Shown: positions 15,152 to 24,923 of the stretch, piece by piece
Numbering within the stretch: the stretch's first letter is position 1
Layout of the letters: each line of letters starts with the position of its first letter
Source: a virus
Length of the DNA: 29,259 nucleotides
IMG/VR virus record: IMGVR_UViG_3300035698_009226
Coordinates: 1-29,259 of that record
Direction: 5' to 3' (one strand)
Made by a program: the position numbers and the translations under genes
The notes under the pieces: model-generated
What the model was told of the DNA's origin: nothing
What the model saw: the letters and a program-made list of their open reading frames with translations, nothing else
Databases searched by the model: none

Positions 15152-16920
15152 TGTCCATTCCTCCGAAAAGACTTACTTAAGTCATAGTTTACACCCTCTC
15201 TATCTAATAGATAGGAGACATAAGGCGTGTATGATTTATCGAACTCGTAGTAGTCGTTCCCTACTATGATTGTGTCTACATTAAACTCTTTCTCCAAAGC
15301 TTCGTTGTATTCTAATATATACGAAGATAGATCATTCTTCTTAGGAGAAATCCTAGCGGGAGTGTTTTTAGTACCATGTTGATTCGTTGGTTTCTGCAGA
15401 CTAGCCGAATACCCCGCTAGTTTCTTCTTGCTTTCAAAATCGAAACTAGCTTCTGCCTGCGCTACAGGTATTTCTACAAAATTATGGTACAGTTCTTTTT
15501 CGTCGCTCTTACTTAAAGGCCTCAAACCGATAGCAGTCCTCGCTTCTGATATAGTTTTTACTTTATTAATCCATAGTTGTATGTTATGATTTTCAAGAGC
15601 TATCTTCTGATCAATATCAACAGGTGGAAACTCTAGCGTTACTCTGTTTTCCTCTGTTATCTGATTGTATTTATACCCCGCTTCCATTAACAACTGATCG
15701 AACAACCTATTAAAATAGCCACTTACCTTTCGCTGTATAGATATTATTCTTGCTTGGGACTCCTTACTAATAGTAACAGCGGTACCTCTATTGGCTGTAT
15801 CGCCTTCTCCTGTCTGTATATCCGAAGCATACAAACCAGCAAGCACCCTTTTCTTGAAATAAGCTAGATATGATTCCATTCTTAAGGCTCTACTTTCCGC
15901 ACCTATCATCGTGAGTTTAACTCTAGTAGACGTAGTTATCATTCCATTGCTTTCAAGAGTGTTTAATGCGGCTTGTACGCTATTGACCTCTGTATCGTCA
16001 CCGGCTGAATCCTCATCGCCAACTATCGCATGCAACAAAGGATGTGAAAACTGTAGAGCCAATAGTTCTATACATTCCTCTATCATTCTCAGTGTTTTTA
16101 TATCGTCTATAACAGGCCACATGGCAGGCATGGCTATTATCTCACCTGCTAATCTATTATAATAAATATGATCCATTTCTTCTAGCGAGAATCTTATAGA
16201 ACTATCGCTGGATGGCAACGAGTAAGAATAGTCTTCGTGTTCAAACTTGCCAGCGCCAACTGTGTTTATATAATCGGTATAATTGCCTTTCTTGTCAGTA
16301 ACAATAAACGTGTCCGTAGCGTTTTCAACAAAAATACTAGCAATAGGTTTCATCTTTTTATTATCCCATCTAATCCATGGTCTACCTGTGGAAGCTTTTA
16401 CGTCCAGTTTCTTATGTATAAAGCAATTGTGGTAAAGGACGAGTTGGGTAACAATATCATTGATAACAACATCGAGGCTTTGAGAACTGGCAAGCATCAT
16501 GTCTCTCATTCTTGCCTTAATATATTTAAGCGTGTCTTTGTCTTCGCCTACTATTTGATACTTCTCTTTAAGTACTGTATCAACTTGATTATTAACAATT
16601 CGCGATACAAACGAATCAGAGGAGTAAAAAAGAGAAACCCTATACAGGTTATAATTATGTCCATGTAGATATCTTTCTGTTTTTCTCTGGCTATAAGGCG
16701 AGGCTTTTTCAAATGTGTAGAGATTGCCTTTGCCGCCTTTTACAGCTGTCGCCATTTTAGTGGGTCTTTTAGATGTCTTGTTCTTCTGTTGGTTTATGTC
16801 TGATATTTTATCGTTTATAGCCTTCTCGAACTTATCCATGTTGTTGTTCATATCCAACAAAACGTTATTTATAACATTAGCACGTTTGGATTTATTTCTT
16901 CTGAATATATCAAATACCAT
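15148..16920 (-). CDS. Portal protein
   Basis: A 590-aa protein forming the dodecameric DNA gate at the capsid vertex. Recognised features: a stem/clip-type N-terminal region with RVSLFYSSDSFVSRIVNNQVDTV, a central domain containing MDHIYYNRLAGEIIAMPAMW and VIDDIKTLRMIEECIELLAL (the hallmark portal segment before the stem helices), then YLAYFKKRVLAGLYASDIQTG and the C-terminal SEARTAIGLRPLS typical of portals. The first ~60 residues are basic. It ends in TGA overlapping the next start. It is separated from the terminase by the 1271-aa gene, whereas portal and terminase are usually adjacent. Confidence 0.85.
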   Translation of the reverse strand: MVFDIFRRNKSKRANVINNVLLDMNNNMDKFEKAINDKISDINQQKNKTSKRPTKMATAVKGGKGNLYTFEKASPYSQRKTERYLHGHNYNLYRVSLFYSSDSFVSRIVNNQVDTVLKEKYQIVGEDKDTLKYIKARMRDMMLASSQSLDVVINDIVTQLVLYHNCFIHKKLDVKASTGRPWIRWDNKKMKPIASIFVENATDTFIVTDKKGNYTDYINTVGAGKFEHEDYSYSLPSSDSSIRFSLEEMDHIYYNRLAGEIIAMPAMWPVIDDIKTLRMIEECIELLALQFSHPLLHAIVGDEDSAGDDTEVNSVQAALNTLESNGMITTSTRVKLTMIGAESRALRMESYLAYFKKRVLAGLYASDIQTGEGDTANRGTAVTISKESQARIISIQRKVSGYFNRLFDQLLMEAGYKYNQITEENRVTLEFPPVDIDQKIALENHNIQLWINKVKTISEARTAIGLRPLSKSDEKELYHNFVEIPVAQAEASFDFESKKKLAGYSASLQKPTNQHGTKNTPARISPKKNDLSSYILEYNEALEKEFNVDTIIVGNDYYEFDKSYTPYVSYLLDREGVNYDLSKSFRRNGQ

Positions 16921-16929
16921 TGTATTACC

Positions 16930-19900
16930 TTATTTTTTACCTGTTGCGTTGCTACTCGTTTTCATACCTAACGCAACAGATGTCATTGTGTTAAAAAACT
17001 GTTGCAACACTACAGCAGACTCCGACTCGTTTAATTGGTCGTCTATTGGCTTCCATCTTTCAAAGTCGTGTATCAAACCAGATGGGTCTTCTGTTATAAG
17101 TGTACCAGCTTCCGTCGTTGTAGATGTTGGGTTGTCAACAACCGCTGCAGCGACTATCTCTTGCTTGCGCTGTATAATCCTCTCCAACATCTGTTTTACA
17201 ATTTCATGCATGTTGCGATCTGTTCTACCATATGCCATAAAAGATACTAAACTATCACCCTGTCCCGCTCTTTCAAGTGCTGCATGTAATGCTGTTTCAT
17301 AACCCGGATAGAGTGTTAAATTATCCATAGCCGTTTTTATATCAATGCCAGCTTGTGCTGCATAAGTTAAGTAGTCGTCAAAACTCATCATGCCTGTTGA
17401 TAATTCTTGTGCTAATACATTTTCTAACAAGTCTTCCTTGTCAAAACAATTGCCTACGGTATTAAGAAAATTGAGTATAAGTTCAAGCATGTTTATAAGC
17501 ACATCAAGAAACCCTAGTTTCATTCTTCCTATGCTTAAATCACCCCATAATGAAACGTTTTCAACGTTGAAAGTTAGCATCTTATCTATCTCTGAAACAA
17601 ACGATGCCTTTAATTCTGCTACTAAACACAATAACTGTGCTGCTACATCAAAACCCCATGGACAATTCTTACGAACAACTTCCCATGCTGGGCTTGTGAA
17701 AGATACGCTAATACTCTGCTCAAATGGCAAGAAGATGGCGTTTGTAAATGTTCCTAATATACGTTTAAGGGCGTCTGCGAATATTTTCATCATATCGCCT
17801 ATAGGTAGTACAAAGCCCAATAACTCAAGAAGATTACCCTCTGTCAAACCTCTCCATAGTTTTAATAGATCTATCATAACTTGAAGCGACATCTTTACAT
17901 CTTCTACAACCTCTCCAATATCACAAGCAGCTTCGCCGCCCTTGTCTTGCATCCAATCTTTTGCGCCATCCATAGCTTGTGACACTTTGCTACCATCTTG
18001 TTCATCTGATGCTATAAACGCTTCTTCGTATCCAGGACCCGTTGATGGGTCGTCTATACATTTACCAGCGAATGCTATGTTAAAAAAGTTCATTATGTCT
18101 CTAGATATATCCTCAACGCCGCCCATAAAATCTTCCATGTCTTTAAAGAACCCCGGCGGATCTTCTTCGCCCATCAGCATTTTCTGCATCTTTGTATAAT
18201 TGCCACTTCTAGTATATCTTAAAAGGGCCATGGCTTTCTGTAATTCTCGTCTGCCTTCTGCCCATTTCTCGGAGTTCATGCCAGCGGCTCTGCCTATATT
18301 AGCACCAATACCACCTATAGCGAAAGCACCCGCGCCACCTATAACAGCTCCCATGCCGCCACCGAATAACGCACCTGCCATAGAACCGCCTAGTATGTTT
18401 GCAACGCCTGTAAAAGGAAGGTCGTTTTCTGATTGACCGCCAAAACCAAACATGTCGCCGCTCATATCATATACATCCATAGCGGTACCAACAGCTCTAT
18501 AAGCAAAGTCCCGACCAGCATCTTCAAAGCTCATTGCCATTTGCAATCCAGTATTAAAAGACCATTTGGCAAAATCTCCTATGGCTATTAATGTGTAAAG
18601 TATGCAACATACGTAATCTCTAAACTCTTTTACCTGTTTAAAAGCATCTTCTATCCAATCAGCAGCAACTTCGAGTTCGTCTTCCATCATCTTAAGAAAG
18701 TTCTCTATGGCATCTTCATCACCTACCATATCGTTTTTTAATGCTGATGTACTACAACCGTTCTCGAAGTATCTATGATGATATATAGGATCGCATACGG
18801 GCAGACGATATATTGTTTTATCTTCGTCCGACTCCTCATCCATTTCTTTTATACCTCTAGTGCTAATATCCGTTTCGCATACCCAGTCTATCATACGATT
18901 AACCATTCTCTCTAACGCTGAATTCAATTTGTTGATATTAGATGAGCCTTTGCTAAACCATGATTCGCCTGTTATCCATTCCGATATAACATTGGCCTGT
19001 TCTCTACCATAGACTTCTGATGCTCTATATGCTCTCTCGCTATTGGATGCAAAATCTGTCCAGCCTTGTGCATCATATTCTAAACTATTACTGCCTTCGG
19101 AACTCATACTTTCTATCATGGCTGTCATTGTACCATTAACTCTTTTATAAAAGAGGCTTTTCAATCTTGGTATATATTTACGAGGAAGACAGTGCTGAAA
19201 CAACCATAGATCGGATTCTTCCATCTGTACGCACAGACGGGACATTATATACGGATGTTTTGTTAGTAGATATGTATCATCACCACTGCTATCTAACTCG
19301 TATAGCTTGGAACAAGGATGGTCGAATATATCAAAGGACATTATCTCTTCGTCTAACACTATATCATAAAACAAGCCTGAAGACATAACAATAGACTCGA
19401 ACTTATCTGCTATCTTATTAATATAGCCAGACTCTTCAAATATCTCTGTTCTGACAACTTCCTCATTGCATTTCATATTACTGAACATGTGGTCATACAT
19501 TTCCATATGGTATTGACCGCTGTTGTCTCTACCTGCTGACAATGAGGCATCATATCGTTCTAGTTGTTCAATGGTAGACTGTGTTGATTTTGCACCATTG
19601 AGTAGCTGTGTATTCATACCTAACAAATCAGCGTTGCGGCTAGACTTGTCTATTGTAGACATCACTTCGCGTGCTCTTTGAACATCCAATATATCTGTGT
19701 AAGGAGGATGGCTGCATTGTTTGTACTTCTCTGGGCTTTTACATATAGGTTCACCTCTCGATGTATTGAGAGCGTTTGTGGCGTTCCTTATAAAATCCTG
19801 AACGCATTCTAGTTCAAGAAAGTCAACTATGCTGCCTGCAGAACAGCAAGGTATATTCATTACATTCTCATCGTCAGGAGACGCTTCGCATGGCATGTCG

Positions 19901-20745
19901 CCTGGTTCCGCACACTTGAAACGGGGATATGAAAGGTCAATTGTAGCTAAACCACCGACACTAGCTACCTCTTTGCCGCCTATCAGTTCTTCGTCTTCAT
20001 CTGTAATATCCGGCGAGTTGACTAATAGAGGTAGGTTTAATAATTTCTCGATAATGACTTTTTCAGCTTTGCCGAAGAGTTTGCCTAGAGATTTTGGAAT
20101 ACCAAAAGGCAGGTGTAAATACTTAGGTATATACTGACATAAAAATCCAAATGTAGAATTAACAGCAACGGTAACTACTATTCTAGCTATTAGTATTATA
20201 AAGGTTAGTGGGTGAAACTTCTTAACCTTTATCTTCTTTGATAGCTCTTCTATCTGATCACTCTCTAATGCAATATCAGGCATTTCGTCTTCAGACTCTG
20301 GGCCTTGAGCGACAGCCATAATACATTCATACTGGCAAGCAGTTATGCTTGTACTACCTGTTAAATCAAGTACCTGTTGTTCTATAGGCGAACCCTCGAA
20401 ATCTAGAGGAGCCTTAAACACTTTGCTACCTGCGTCTATCTGACGATAAGGCATCATCTTTTGCGCCATTCTCGCCTTCTTATTAAGGTGTATAGCAAAG
20501 TTGTACATGCCTATAACCTTCTTCAAAGGCTTGTATGTTCTTGCGAGATATGATAGATTGGGTAGATCGTCCGCGCCTTTCAAAACATATCTATCAGCTT
20601 TACCTGCAACAGACTCGACAGATTCTATTCTGTTAGCCATATAGCTATCGGTGTTTGTGATTACCTGACGATTTGCAGCTACGCTAAGAGACGCAGCCAC
20701 ACTACCTTCTGTTTTTTCAATTGTTGGACTATAAAAAACTGCCAT
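16930..20745 (-). CDS. Giant Cys-rich membrane-type virion protein of unknown function
   Basis: A 1271-aa protein lying between terminase and portal. It is unrecognised as a family. Visible: a hydrophobic segment at about 176-204 (FHPLTFIILIARIVVTVAVN...), another near 708-724 (YVCCILYTLIAIGDFA), a long glycine-zipper at about 784-818 (GGSMAGALFGGGMGAVIGGA...), and amphipathic helical stretches towards the C-terminus (LGFLDVLINMLELILNFLNT). It has more than 25 Cys, many in pairs (NIPCCSAGS, YVCCILY, C...C spacing 280-345), very unusual among its neighbours. ATG follows the terminase TAA with no gap and no strong ribosome site, so it is probably translated by coupling. A role inside the capsid or in membrane passage of DNA (ejection protein) is my inference. 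Confidence 0.6.
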   Translation of the reverse strand: MAVFYSPTIEKTEGSVAASLSVAANRQVITNTDSYMANRIESVESVAGKADRYVLKGADDLPNLSYLARTYKPLKKVIGMYNFAIHLNKKARMAQKMMPYRQIDAGSKVFKAPLDFEGSPIEQQVLDLTGSTSITACQYECIMAVAQGPESEDEMPDIALESDQIEELSKKIKVKKFHPLTFIILIARIVVTVAVNSTFGFLCQYIPKYLHLPFGIPKSLGKLFGKAEKVIIEKLLNLPLLVNSPDITDEDEELIGGKEVASVGGLATIDLSYPRFKCAEPGDMPCEASPDDENVMNIPCCSAGSIVDFLELECVQDFIRNATNALNTSRGEPICKSPEKYKQCSHPPYTDILDVQRAREVMSTIDKSSRNADLLGMNTQLLNGAKSTQSTIEQLERYDASLSAGRDNSGQYHMEMYDHMFSNMKCNEEVVRTEIFEESGYINKIADKFESIVMSSGLFYDIVLDEEIMSFDIFDHPCSKLYELDSSGDDTYLLTKHPYIMSRLCVQMEESDLWLFQHCLPRKYIPRLKSLFYKRVNGTMTAMIESMSSEGSNSLEYDAQGWTDFASNSERAYRASEVYGREQANVISEWITGESWFSKGSSNINKLNSALERMVNRMIDWVCETDISTRGIKEMDEESDEDKTIYRLPVCDPIYHHRYFENGCSTSALKNDMVGDEDAIENFLKMMEDELEVAADWIEDAFKQVKEFRDYVCCILYTLIAIGDFAKWSFNTGLQMAMSFEDAGRDFAYRAVGTAMDVYDMSGDMFGFGGQSENDLPFTGVANILGGSMAGALFGGGMGAVIGGAGAFAIGGIGANIGRAAGMNSEKWAEGRRELQKAMALLRYTRSGNYTKMQKMLMGEEDPPGFFKDMEDFMGGVEDISRDIMNFFNIAFAGKCIDDPSTGPGYEEAFIASDEQDGSKVSQAMDGAKDWMQDKGGEAACDIGEVVEDVKMSLQVMIDLLKLWRGLTEGNLLELLGFVLPIGDMMKIFADALKRILGTFTNAIFLPFEQSISVSFTSPAWEVVRKNCPWGFDVAAQLLCLVAELKASFVSEIDKMLTFNVENVSLWGDLSIGRMKLGFLDVLINMLELILNFLNTVGNCFDKEDLLENVLAQELSTGMMSFDDYLTYAAQAGIDIKTAMDNLTLYPGYETALHAALERAGQGDSLVSFMAYGRTDRNMHEIVKQMLERIIQRKQEIVAAAVVDNPTSTTTEAGTLITEDPSGLIHDFERWKPIDDQLNESESAVVLQQFFNTMTSVALGMKTSSNATGKK

Positions 20746-22626
20746 TTAAAAGTTTAGTCTCCTTGATAAAGATGATTTGTATTTTCTGGTGCTTCTATTT
20801 TTCCCGCCAAATGCCATAGGTATAGCTGATTTGGCTCTCTTTACACTACGAGCAGTGGTCTCGTCTTCATACTTAGTTATCTTAACACCACTATTATGTG
20901 CTGCTTGTGTAAAACTATTGCTATGTTGCATATCTCTTACGCCACCCGGTAAAGAATAGCCTTTTTTGTTGTCTATAATAAGACGACCAACAATAGGATC
21001 TATCTTGCCATCTTTATTATCCTTTATCTGAGATGGATATAATGGTGTTGTCTCCGATGTGCTTATAGCAGGTAAATAACCAACACCGCCAAGATTCAAT
21101 ATATTAGTATACTCGATAGCGTATTGATATAGACACATCAAGAGACATGCTAGTATATGATCATTACCTTTGGAATATACCGGCTTACCATCTGGCGCGT
21201 AGTCCTTTATCTGTAGAGATCTCATTTGCCACACCAAACCTTGTGAGCGTTCAGAGTCTTCCTCAGCAGGTAAAACAACATCGATATCATCGGATTCTAT
21301 TAATCTTACAGCATTATCAACCATGAAATATTTCAACATCTTCTTCTTTGTGGTTTTTGTCAAAGGATCTATAATCTTAATCTCGCTTCTCCAGTTCAAA
21401 GGTTTCAACGCTTTGCTAAAACCCATAAGCGGATTCTTTTTGCCGTATAACTTTAAAAACTCTATCTGTGTATGGCCGTAACCCTCATCCATAGCTATAG
21501 TTGTTGGTTTATACTTCTTATAAAGAGCTATTATAGTTTCTATGGCTTTTGTTTGTGTTGCCTGGGAATCATGAATACTTTTTCTTTCTACGATTGTAAC
21601 TCTAGGTTTGCGCCCTACTTTATACATAATCTCTATTACAAGTATTTGAACACCGGCGTGTCTACCGTTCCAATCTATCCCAAATATATAATCACAATCA
21701 TCCTTTGGTAAATCGGTAATGTCCTTATAGCTATAGGTATTGTGTATCTTATCTTTGTATTTCCATTTGTGGGTTGGTTCTGGCACTATATCACAACCTT
21801 TGATAATACACTTGTCAAGTGCCACGTTTTTAAACACGCCTTGTTCTAACTCTCCGAACTCGGCTAATATTTCGTGGACCCAGTCAAGTTCTGTAGCAAG
21901 TGTGGCTCGAACTTGCGATTCCATAGCATCACTCCAATTCGGATTGACTTGTGATGGGTAGTGGTAGTGGGCATAGTCTTTATCAAAACAAATTCTATAA
22001 AACCAACTTCTAGCGCCAGTTGGTGTCGACGACGCCCATATCTTAACACCTGGATGTGATATAATAAAACCTATAATAGTCTTTAATGCGTTATTGACTA
22101 TATAATCAGCTTCGTCTAAAAACACAGCATGTGGAGATTTGCCTCTAACCTTGTCAGGCGTTTTATTAACGGCGTAACCGGACAATATGGATCCGTTGTC
22201 GAACTCTAATTCAAACAACTCGCGTCTGACGGTTTTCTTTTCTATAGAACCTTCTACTATAGTTCCCTTAATCATCGGTTCAATTTTATCCCAGATGGTT
22301 TTAAGGTTTTCCTGCCACGGAACTATTATCAGTGTATTAAAATTAGGTTCTGTATATGTCTCCCAAATAGCCTTAGCTGCTAGTGTTATTGTCTTACCTG
22401 TTTGTCGACCCAATCTGGCCGATATAAGCAGGCTACGTGTACTAATTATTTCTTTCTGGTGTTCCCAGAAGATAAGCGATTTTGTATCATCTTCTGGATG
22501 TTTTAAATATGTCTCTGACCATAATACAGGATCTCCTGCTATTACAAGTTCTTCTATCTGTCTCTTGTGTATTATCTTATTCTTATATAACTCGCCAATT
22601 TCTTCTTGGCTTATATATTTACCCAT
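20746..22626 (-). CDS. terL: Terminase large subunit (packaging ATPase-nuclease)
   Basis: A 626-aa motor that pumps DNA into the prohead through the portal and cuts it. ATPase: Walker A variant ARLGRQTGKT (70-79), Walker B AVFLDEADY with D171/E172, motif III ASSTPTG (198-204). Nuclease (RNase H-like): FGIDWNG (D318), IAMDEGYG (D380), KGNDHILAC (D489), the three metal-binding acids. Start: ATG 22626 is chosen because GGAGG lies 8 bases before it; the in-frame ATG at 22641 overlaps that Shine-Dalgarno and would add five residues (MEETV). The start overlaps the end of a 48-aa ORF. No small terminase subunit gene is recognisable in the window. Confidence 0.95.
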   Translation of the reverse strand: MGKYISQEEIGELYKNKIIHKRQIEELVIAGDPVLWSETYLKHPEDDTKSLIFWEHQKEIISTRSLLISARLGRQTGKTITLAAKAIWETYTEPNFNTLIIVPWQENLKTIWDKIEPMIKGTIVEGSIEKKTVRRELFELEFDNGSILSGYAVNKTPDKVRGKSPHAVFLDEADYIVNNALKTIIGFIISHPGVKIWASSTPTGARSWFYRICFDKDYAHYHYPSQVNPNWSDAMESQVRATLATELDWVHEILAEFGELEQGVFKNVALDKCIIKGCDIVPEPTHKWKYKDKIHNTYSYKDITDLPKDDCDYIFGIDWNGRHAGVQILVIEIMYKVGRKPRVTIVERKSIHDSQATQTKAIETIIALYKKYKPTTIAMDEGYGHTQIEFLKLYGKKNPLMGFSKALKPLNWRSEIKIIDPLTKTTKKKMLKYFMVDNAVRLIESDDIDVVLPAEEDSERSQGLVWQMRSLQIKDYAPDGKPVYSKGNDHILACLLMCLYQYAIEYTNILNLGGVGYLPAISTSETTPLYPSQIKDNKDGKIDPIVGRLIIDNKKGYSLPGGVRDMQHSNSFTQAAHNSGVKITKYEDETTARSVKRAKSAIPMAFGGKNRSTRKYKSSLSRRLNF

Positions 22627-22765
22627 TACTGTTTCCTCCATTTTTAGGCTGGCTAACAGTCAGCATCCATCCTTGTTCGCTATGCTCCTCAGGTTGATAA
22701 CCATCTGTCAGTGGACGAAATCTTGGTGGTTTATCTTTCTTGTCTTTCTTCTTCCAAAATCCCAC
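22619..22765 (-). CDS. Small ORF upstream of the terminase (48 aa, GTG start)
   Basis: GTG 22765 is preceded by AAAGGAG with 6 bases between, and the frame runs to TAA 22619-22621, overlapping the terminase start by 8 bases. The product begins MGFWKKKDKKDKPPRFRP and is very basic at the N-terminus, then Gly/Asn-rich. It is the first gene after the divergent promoter region. It is too short for a classical small terminase. A real gene is likely from its ribosome site and coupled overlap; the function is unknown. It may also serve as a leader that couples translation into terL. Confidence 0.55.
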   Translation of the reverse strand: MGFWKKKDKKDKPPRFRPLTDGYQPEEHSEQGWMLTVSQPKNGGNSNG

Positions 22766-22788
22766 AATATGCTCCTTTGCTATAATTG

Positions 22789-22804
22789 TATACTCAAGAG
22801 TATA
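22789..22804. promoter_or_regulatory. Palindromic operator candidate between divergent operons
   Basis: TATACTC-AA-GAGTATA is a perfect 7+7 inverted repeat with a 2-base centre, in the 87-bp gap between the leftward terminase operon (first start 22765) and the rightward genes (first start 22853). It overlaps a possible minus-strand -10 (TACAAT just downstream on that strand). Such symmetry fits a dimeric regulator site. No regulator gene is in the window, so assignment rests on position and symmetry. Confidence 0.45.
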
Positions 22805-22829
22805 TCGAACGCATAGGTTTTTATACAGT

Positions 22830-22835
22830 TATAAT
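22830..22835 (+). promoter_or_regulatory. TATAAT -10 box for the rightward genes
   Basis: A perfect TATAAT stands 17 bases before the ATG at 22853, with AGGAGA as ribosome site in between (22840-22845). No good TTGACA is found 16-18 bases upstream, so the promoter may depend on an activator or a phage-encoded factor. The untranslated leader would be only about 10-12 bases. Confidence 0.4.
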
Positions 22836-22852
22836 AAATAGGAGATAAGACA

Positions 22853-23377
22853 ATGATACTATCAAGCTTGGCTAAAAAGGCACAAAACTTCACATCAAGC
22901 GGTATAGCAAAACGCTTGGGTCAGCGTTACATAGGTGAGCCGCACAGAGCTTTAAGGGTTTCCAAGGATTATTGGAATACCATAGTTAGACCCGACCATG
23001 GCATGAAAATACTAGAGACCAAAGGCATGAAAGGTGTCTTATGGAATGGTAAAGTGAGTATAGGTGGCGCGGTAAAGTCATATTTTACAGGGGCTGATAG
23101 ATATTCAAACGTAGCTAGAGGTATATCAGCATCAGGTAGGACGGCCGTAGCCGTCGGATTAGCAGGTAGTCTAGGTTTAAGGGGTATGCATTGGGGTATG
23201 AACAAGGGTGAAGAAATGGCATTTGGACCCCGTATACCTATGGCAGGTGGCAGTTACGGCGTGTCAAATACTCAAATAGGTCCAGCCAATGCTACCATGA
23301 CTAACATATCAATGATGAATTATAGAAAAAACAAGATGCGAGTATCGCAAACTAGAAGAGGATCGAGGTTTATATAA
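22853..23377 (+). CDS. Plus-strand virion-type protein with hydrophobic Gly-rich segment (174 aa)
   Basis: Unrecognised. A basic N-terminus (MILSSLAKKAQNFTSSGIAK) is followed by a Gly/Ala-rich hydrophobic segment at about 98-120 (TAVAVGLAGSLGLRGMHWGM) and a basic C-terminus (YRKNKMRVSQTRRGSRF). It is the first gene of the only rightward transcript in the window. AGGAGA lies upstream of ATG 22853. The next gene starts one base after its stop (23379), so the two are made together. Composition resembles small ejected or membrane-inserting virion proteins, but this is inference. Confidence 0.6.
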   Translation: MILSSLAKKAQNFTSSGIAKRLGQRYIGEPHRALRVSKDYWNTIVRPDHGMKILETKGMKGVLWNGKVSIGGAVKSYFTGADRYSNVARGISASGRTAVAVGLAGSLGLRGMHWGMNKGEEMAFGPRIPMAGGSYGVSNTQIGPANATMTNISMMNYRKNKMRVSQTRRGSRFI

Positions 23378-23378
23378 C

Positions 23379-24923
23379 ATGCAAGACTCTAACGCTATGC
23401 CGGCGCCACAATCATTAATGGGCGGCGACTACCCTAATACAGGCACAACAACAAGAATACTGGACTTTGTAAATCCCTTGTCGATGATGACCACAACGCC
23501 TTTCATGTATTACATGGGTATGAAAGCAGGTATCATGGGTTCAAGGATGAGCGGCGCAATGGCTAATGAGGCGAGCTTTGCCAAGAAGTTAAAACTGCCA
23601 TATGGTACAAGAAGTCTGTTTTACGGCGGAGATTTCGAAAACGCTAGAAGAACAATAGATACAGCCAACAAGGCCATGAAAAGAACGGGCGGTATAGCAA
23701 ATATAGCAGAAAGAAAGATACTGAACGAGAAAGTAGCAAATCAGCTTTTAAAAGGCGACATCAGCCCTGGTTTCATGAAAAAACCAGACGCTTTTAAAGT
23801 ATCTAGACTGGCCAAAGGTCTTGGTTTCTTTGCAGGTTATACACTAGGGTCTGATGTATTAGATATGGGGTTGGCAGGTTCGTTGTTGACAGGCGCTGCC
23901 GGTTATTATGGTATGGCTAAGTCTGGCGGCATAGCCAAGATGGTATATGATTTTAGCGACAAAAAGCTGGGCAGAACTCTAGCAGAAGCGGCTATAAATC
24001 CATCCATAGCCACGGGAAGAGGTTTAGTAGAATCCTTAACAGGCTTAAGCGATGCCAAGTTAAAAGGTGGATCTGGCACAATATTAAAAGGCATAAACGA
24101 TGCTAAAGGCCTAAACACGGCAACTGGCAGGCTATTCAAAGGTGGTTTCGGAAAATACGGTATAACATTGGCTTCTTACATGATGGGCGAATCATCGTTA
24201 AAGTTCGGAGCAGGGACAACAGCTAGCGGTATATCTGGCATACTCCAAGAAGAAATAAACACTACTATAAGAAAGGGTATAACCAAAAAGAGACTATTTC
24301 CTTTCATCGGAAGACCTCTACACCAGCAGTGGGGTGGAAGGGCGGCCGAGAACAAAACGATAAACGCCGCCATTAAAAAGAGCATAAAAACAGCTGTTAA
24401 AGAAGCATATACGGGAAAGATAGATACAGCGGAAAATAAAATCAGACTAACCAAGATACTAGAGAAAACCTTCGGCGGTAAAGCCGAAGTAGAAGCAGGC
24501 GCCATATTAGAAAAAACACAACAAGCCGTAATTAGTAGAAAAACACCCGCTAGTCTAGATAAGACAGCGGATAGTATATACAAGAACTTTATACAAACAG
24601 AAGAAGCAGGTGAGATAAGAAGGCTTGGACGAAAGCAAATAACCAAAGGCTTGTCGATAGCGGCAACTGGTAAGTTTATAGGTTATGCTACAACAGCATC
24701 GCTTGTTGTGCATTCTATAACCGCTGGGTTAAAATATAGTATGCATGCGGCAGAGACAATAGGTGGTGTATTATCACAGATAAGAACACCCGATTTTGGA
24801 TCAGGTACATCATTAGATACCCCTCAAGCAACAACAGAAAGACAAAGAGCTATGAACTCTATTCAAAACGCACTAGGTATGGGAAGATCGTTCTTAGGAA
24901 ACGAAGCCGCTTTTATACACTAA
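23379..24923 (+). CDS. Plus-strand virion-type protein with Gly-rich hydrophobic regions and a DFGSG peptide (514 aa)
   Basis: Unrecognised as a family. It is basic, Ala/Gly-rich and largely helical. Hydrophobic Gly-rich stretches lie at about residues 148-185 (GLGFFAGYTLGSDVLDMGLAG...) and about 428-450 (IGYATTASLVVHSITAGL). Some 20 residues after the second comes IRTPDFGSG (DFGSG at 472-476), a peptide found twice in the convergent 1360-aa protein, also after hydrophobic segments. The 3' end overlaps that gene's end by 4 bases tail to tail. The ribosome site is weak (GAGG 10 bases upstream), suggesting coupling to the 174-aa gene. The shared peptide suggests that these proteins bind the same partner or are packaged the same way. 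Confidence 0.6.
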   Translation: MQDSNAMPAPQSLMGGDYPNTGTTTRILDFVNPLSMMTTTPFMYYMGMKAGIMGSRMSGAMANEASFAKKLKLPYGTRSLFYGGDFENARRTIDTANKAMKRTGGIANIAERKILNEKVANQLLKGDISPGFMKKPDAFKVSRLAKGLGFFAGYTLGSDVLDMGLAGSLLTGAAGYYGMAKSGGIAKMVYDFSDKKLGRTLAEAAINPSIATGRGLVESLTGLSDAKLKGGSGTILKGINDAKGLNTATGRLFKGGFGKYGITLASYMMGESSLKFGAGTTASGISGILQEEINTTIRKGITKKRLFPFIGRPLHQQWGGRAAENKTINAAIKKSIKTAVKEAYTGKIDTAENKIRLTKILEKTFGGKAEVEAGAILEKTQQAVISRKTPASLDKTADSIYKNFIQTEEAGEIRRLGRKQITKGLSIAATGKFIGYATTASLVVHSITAGLKYSMHAAETIGGVLSQIRTPDFGSGTSLDTPQATTERQRAMNSIQNALGMGRSFLGNEAAFIH

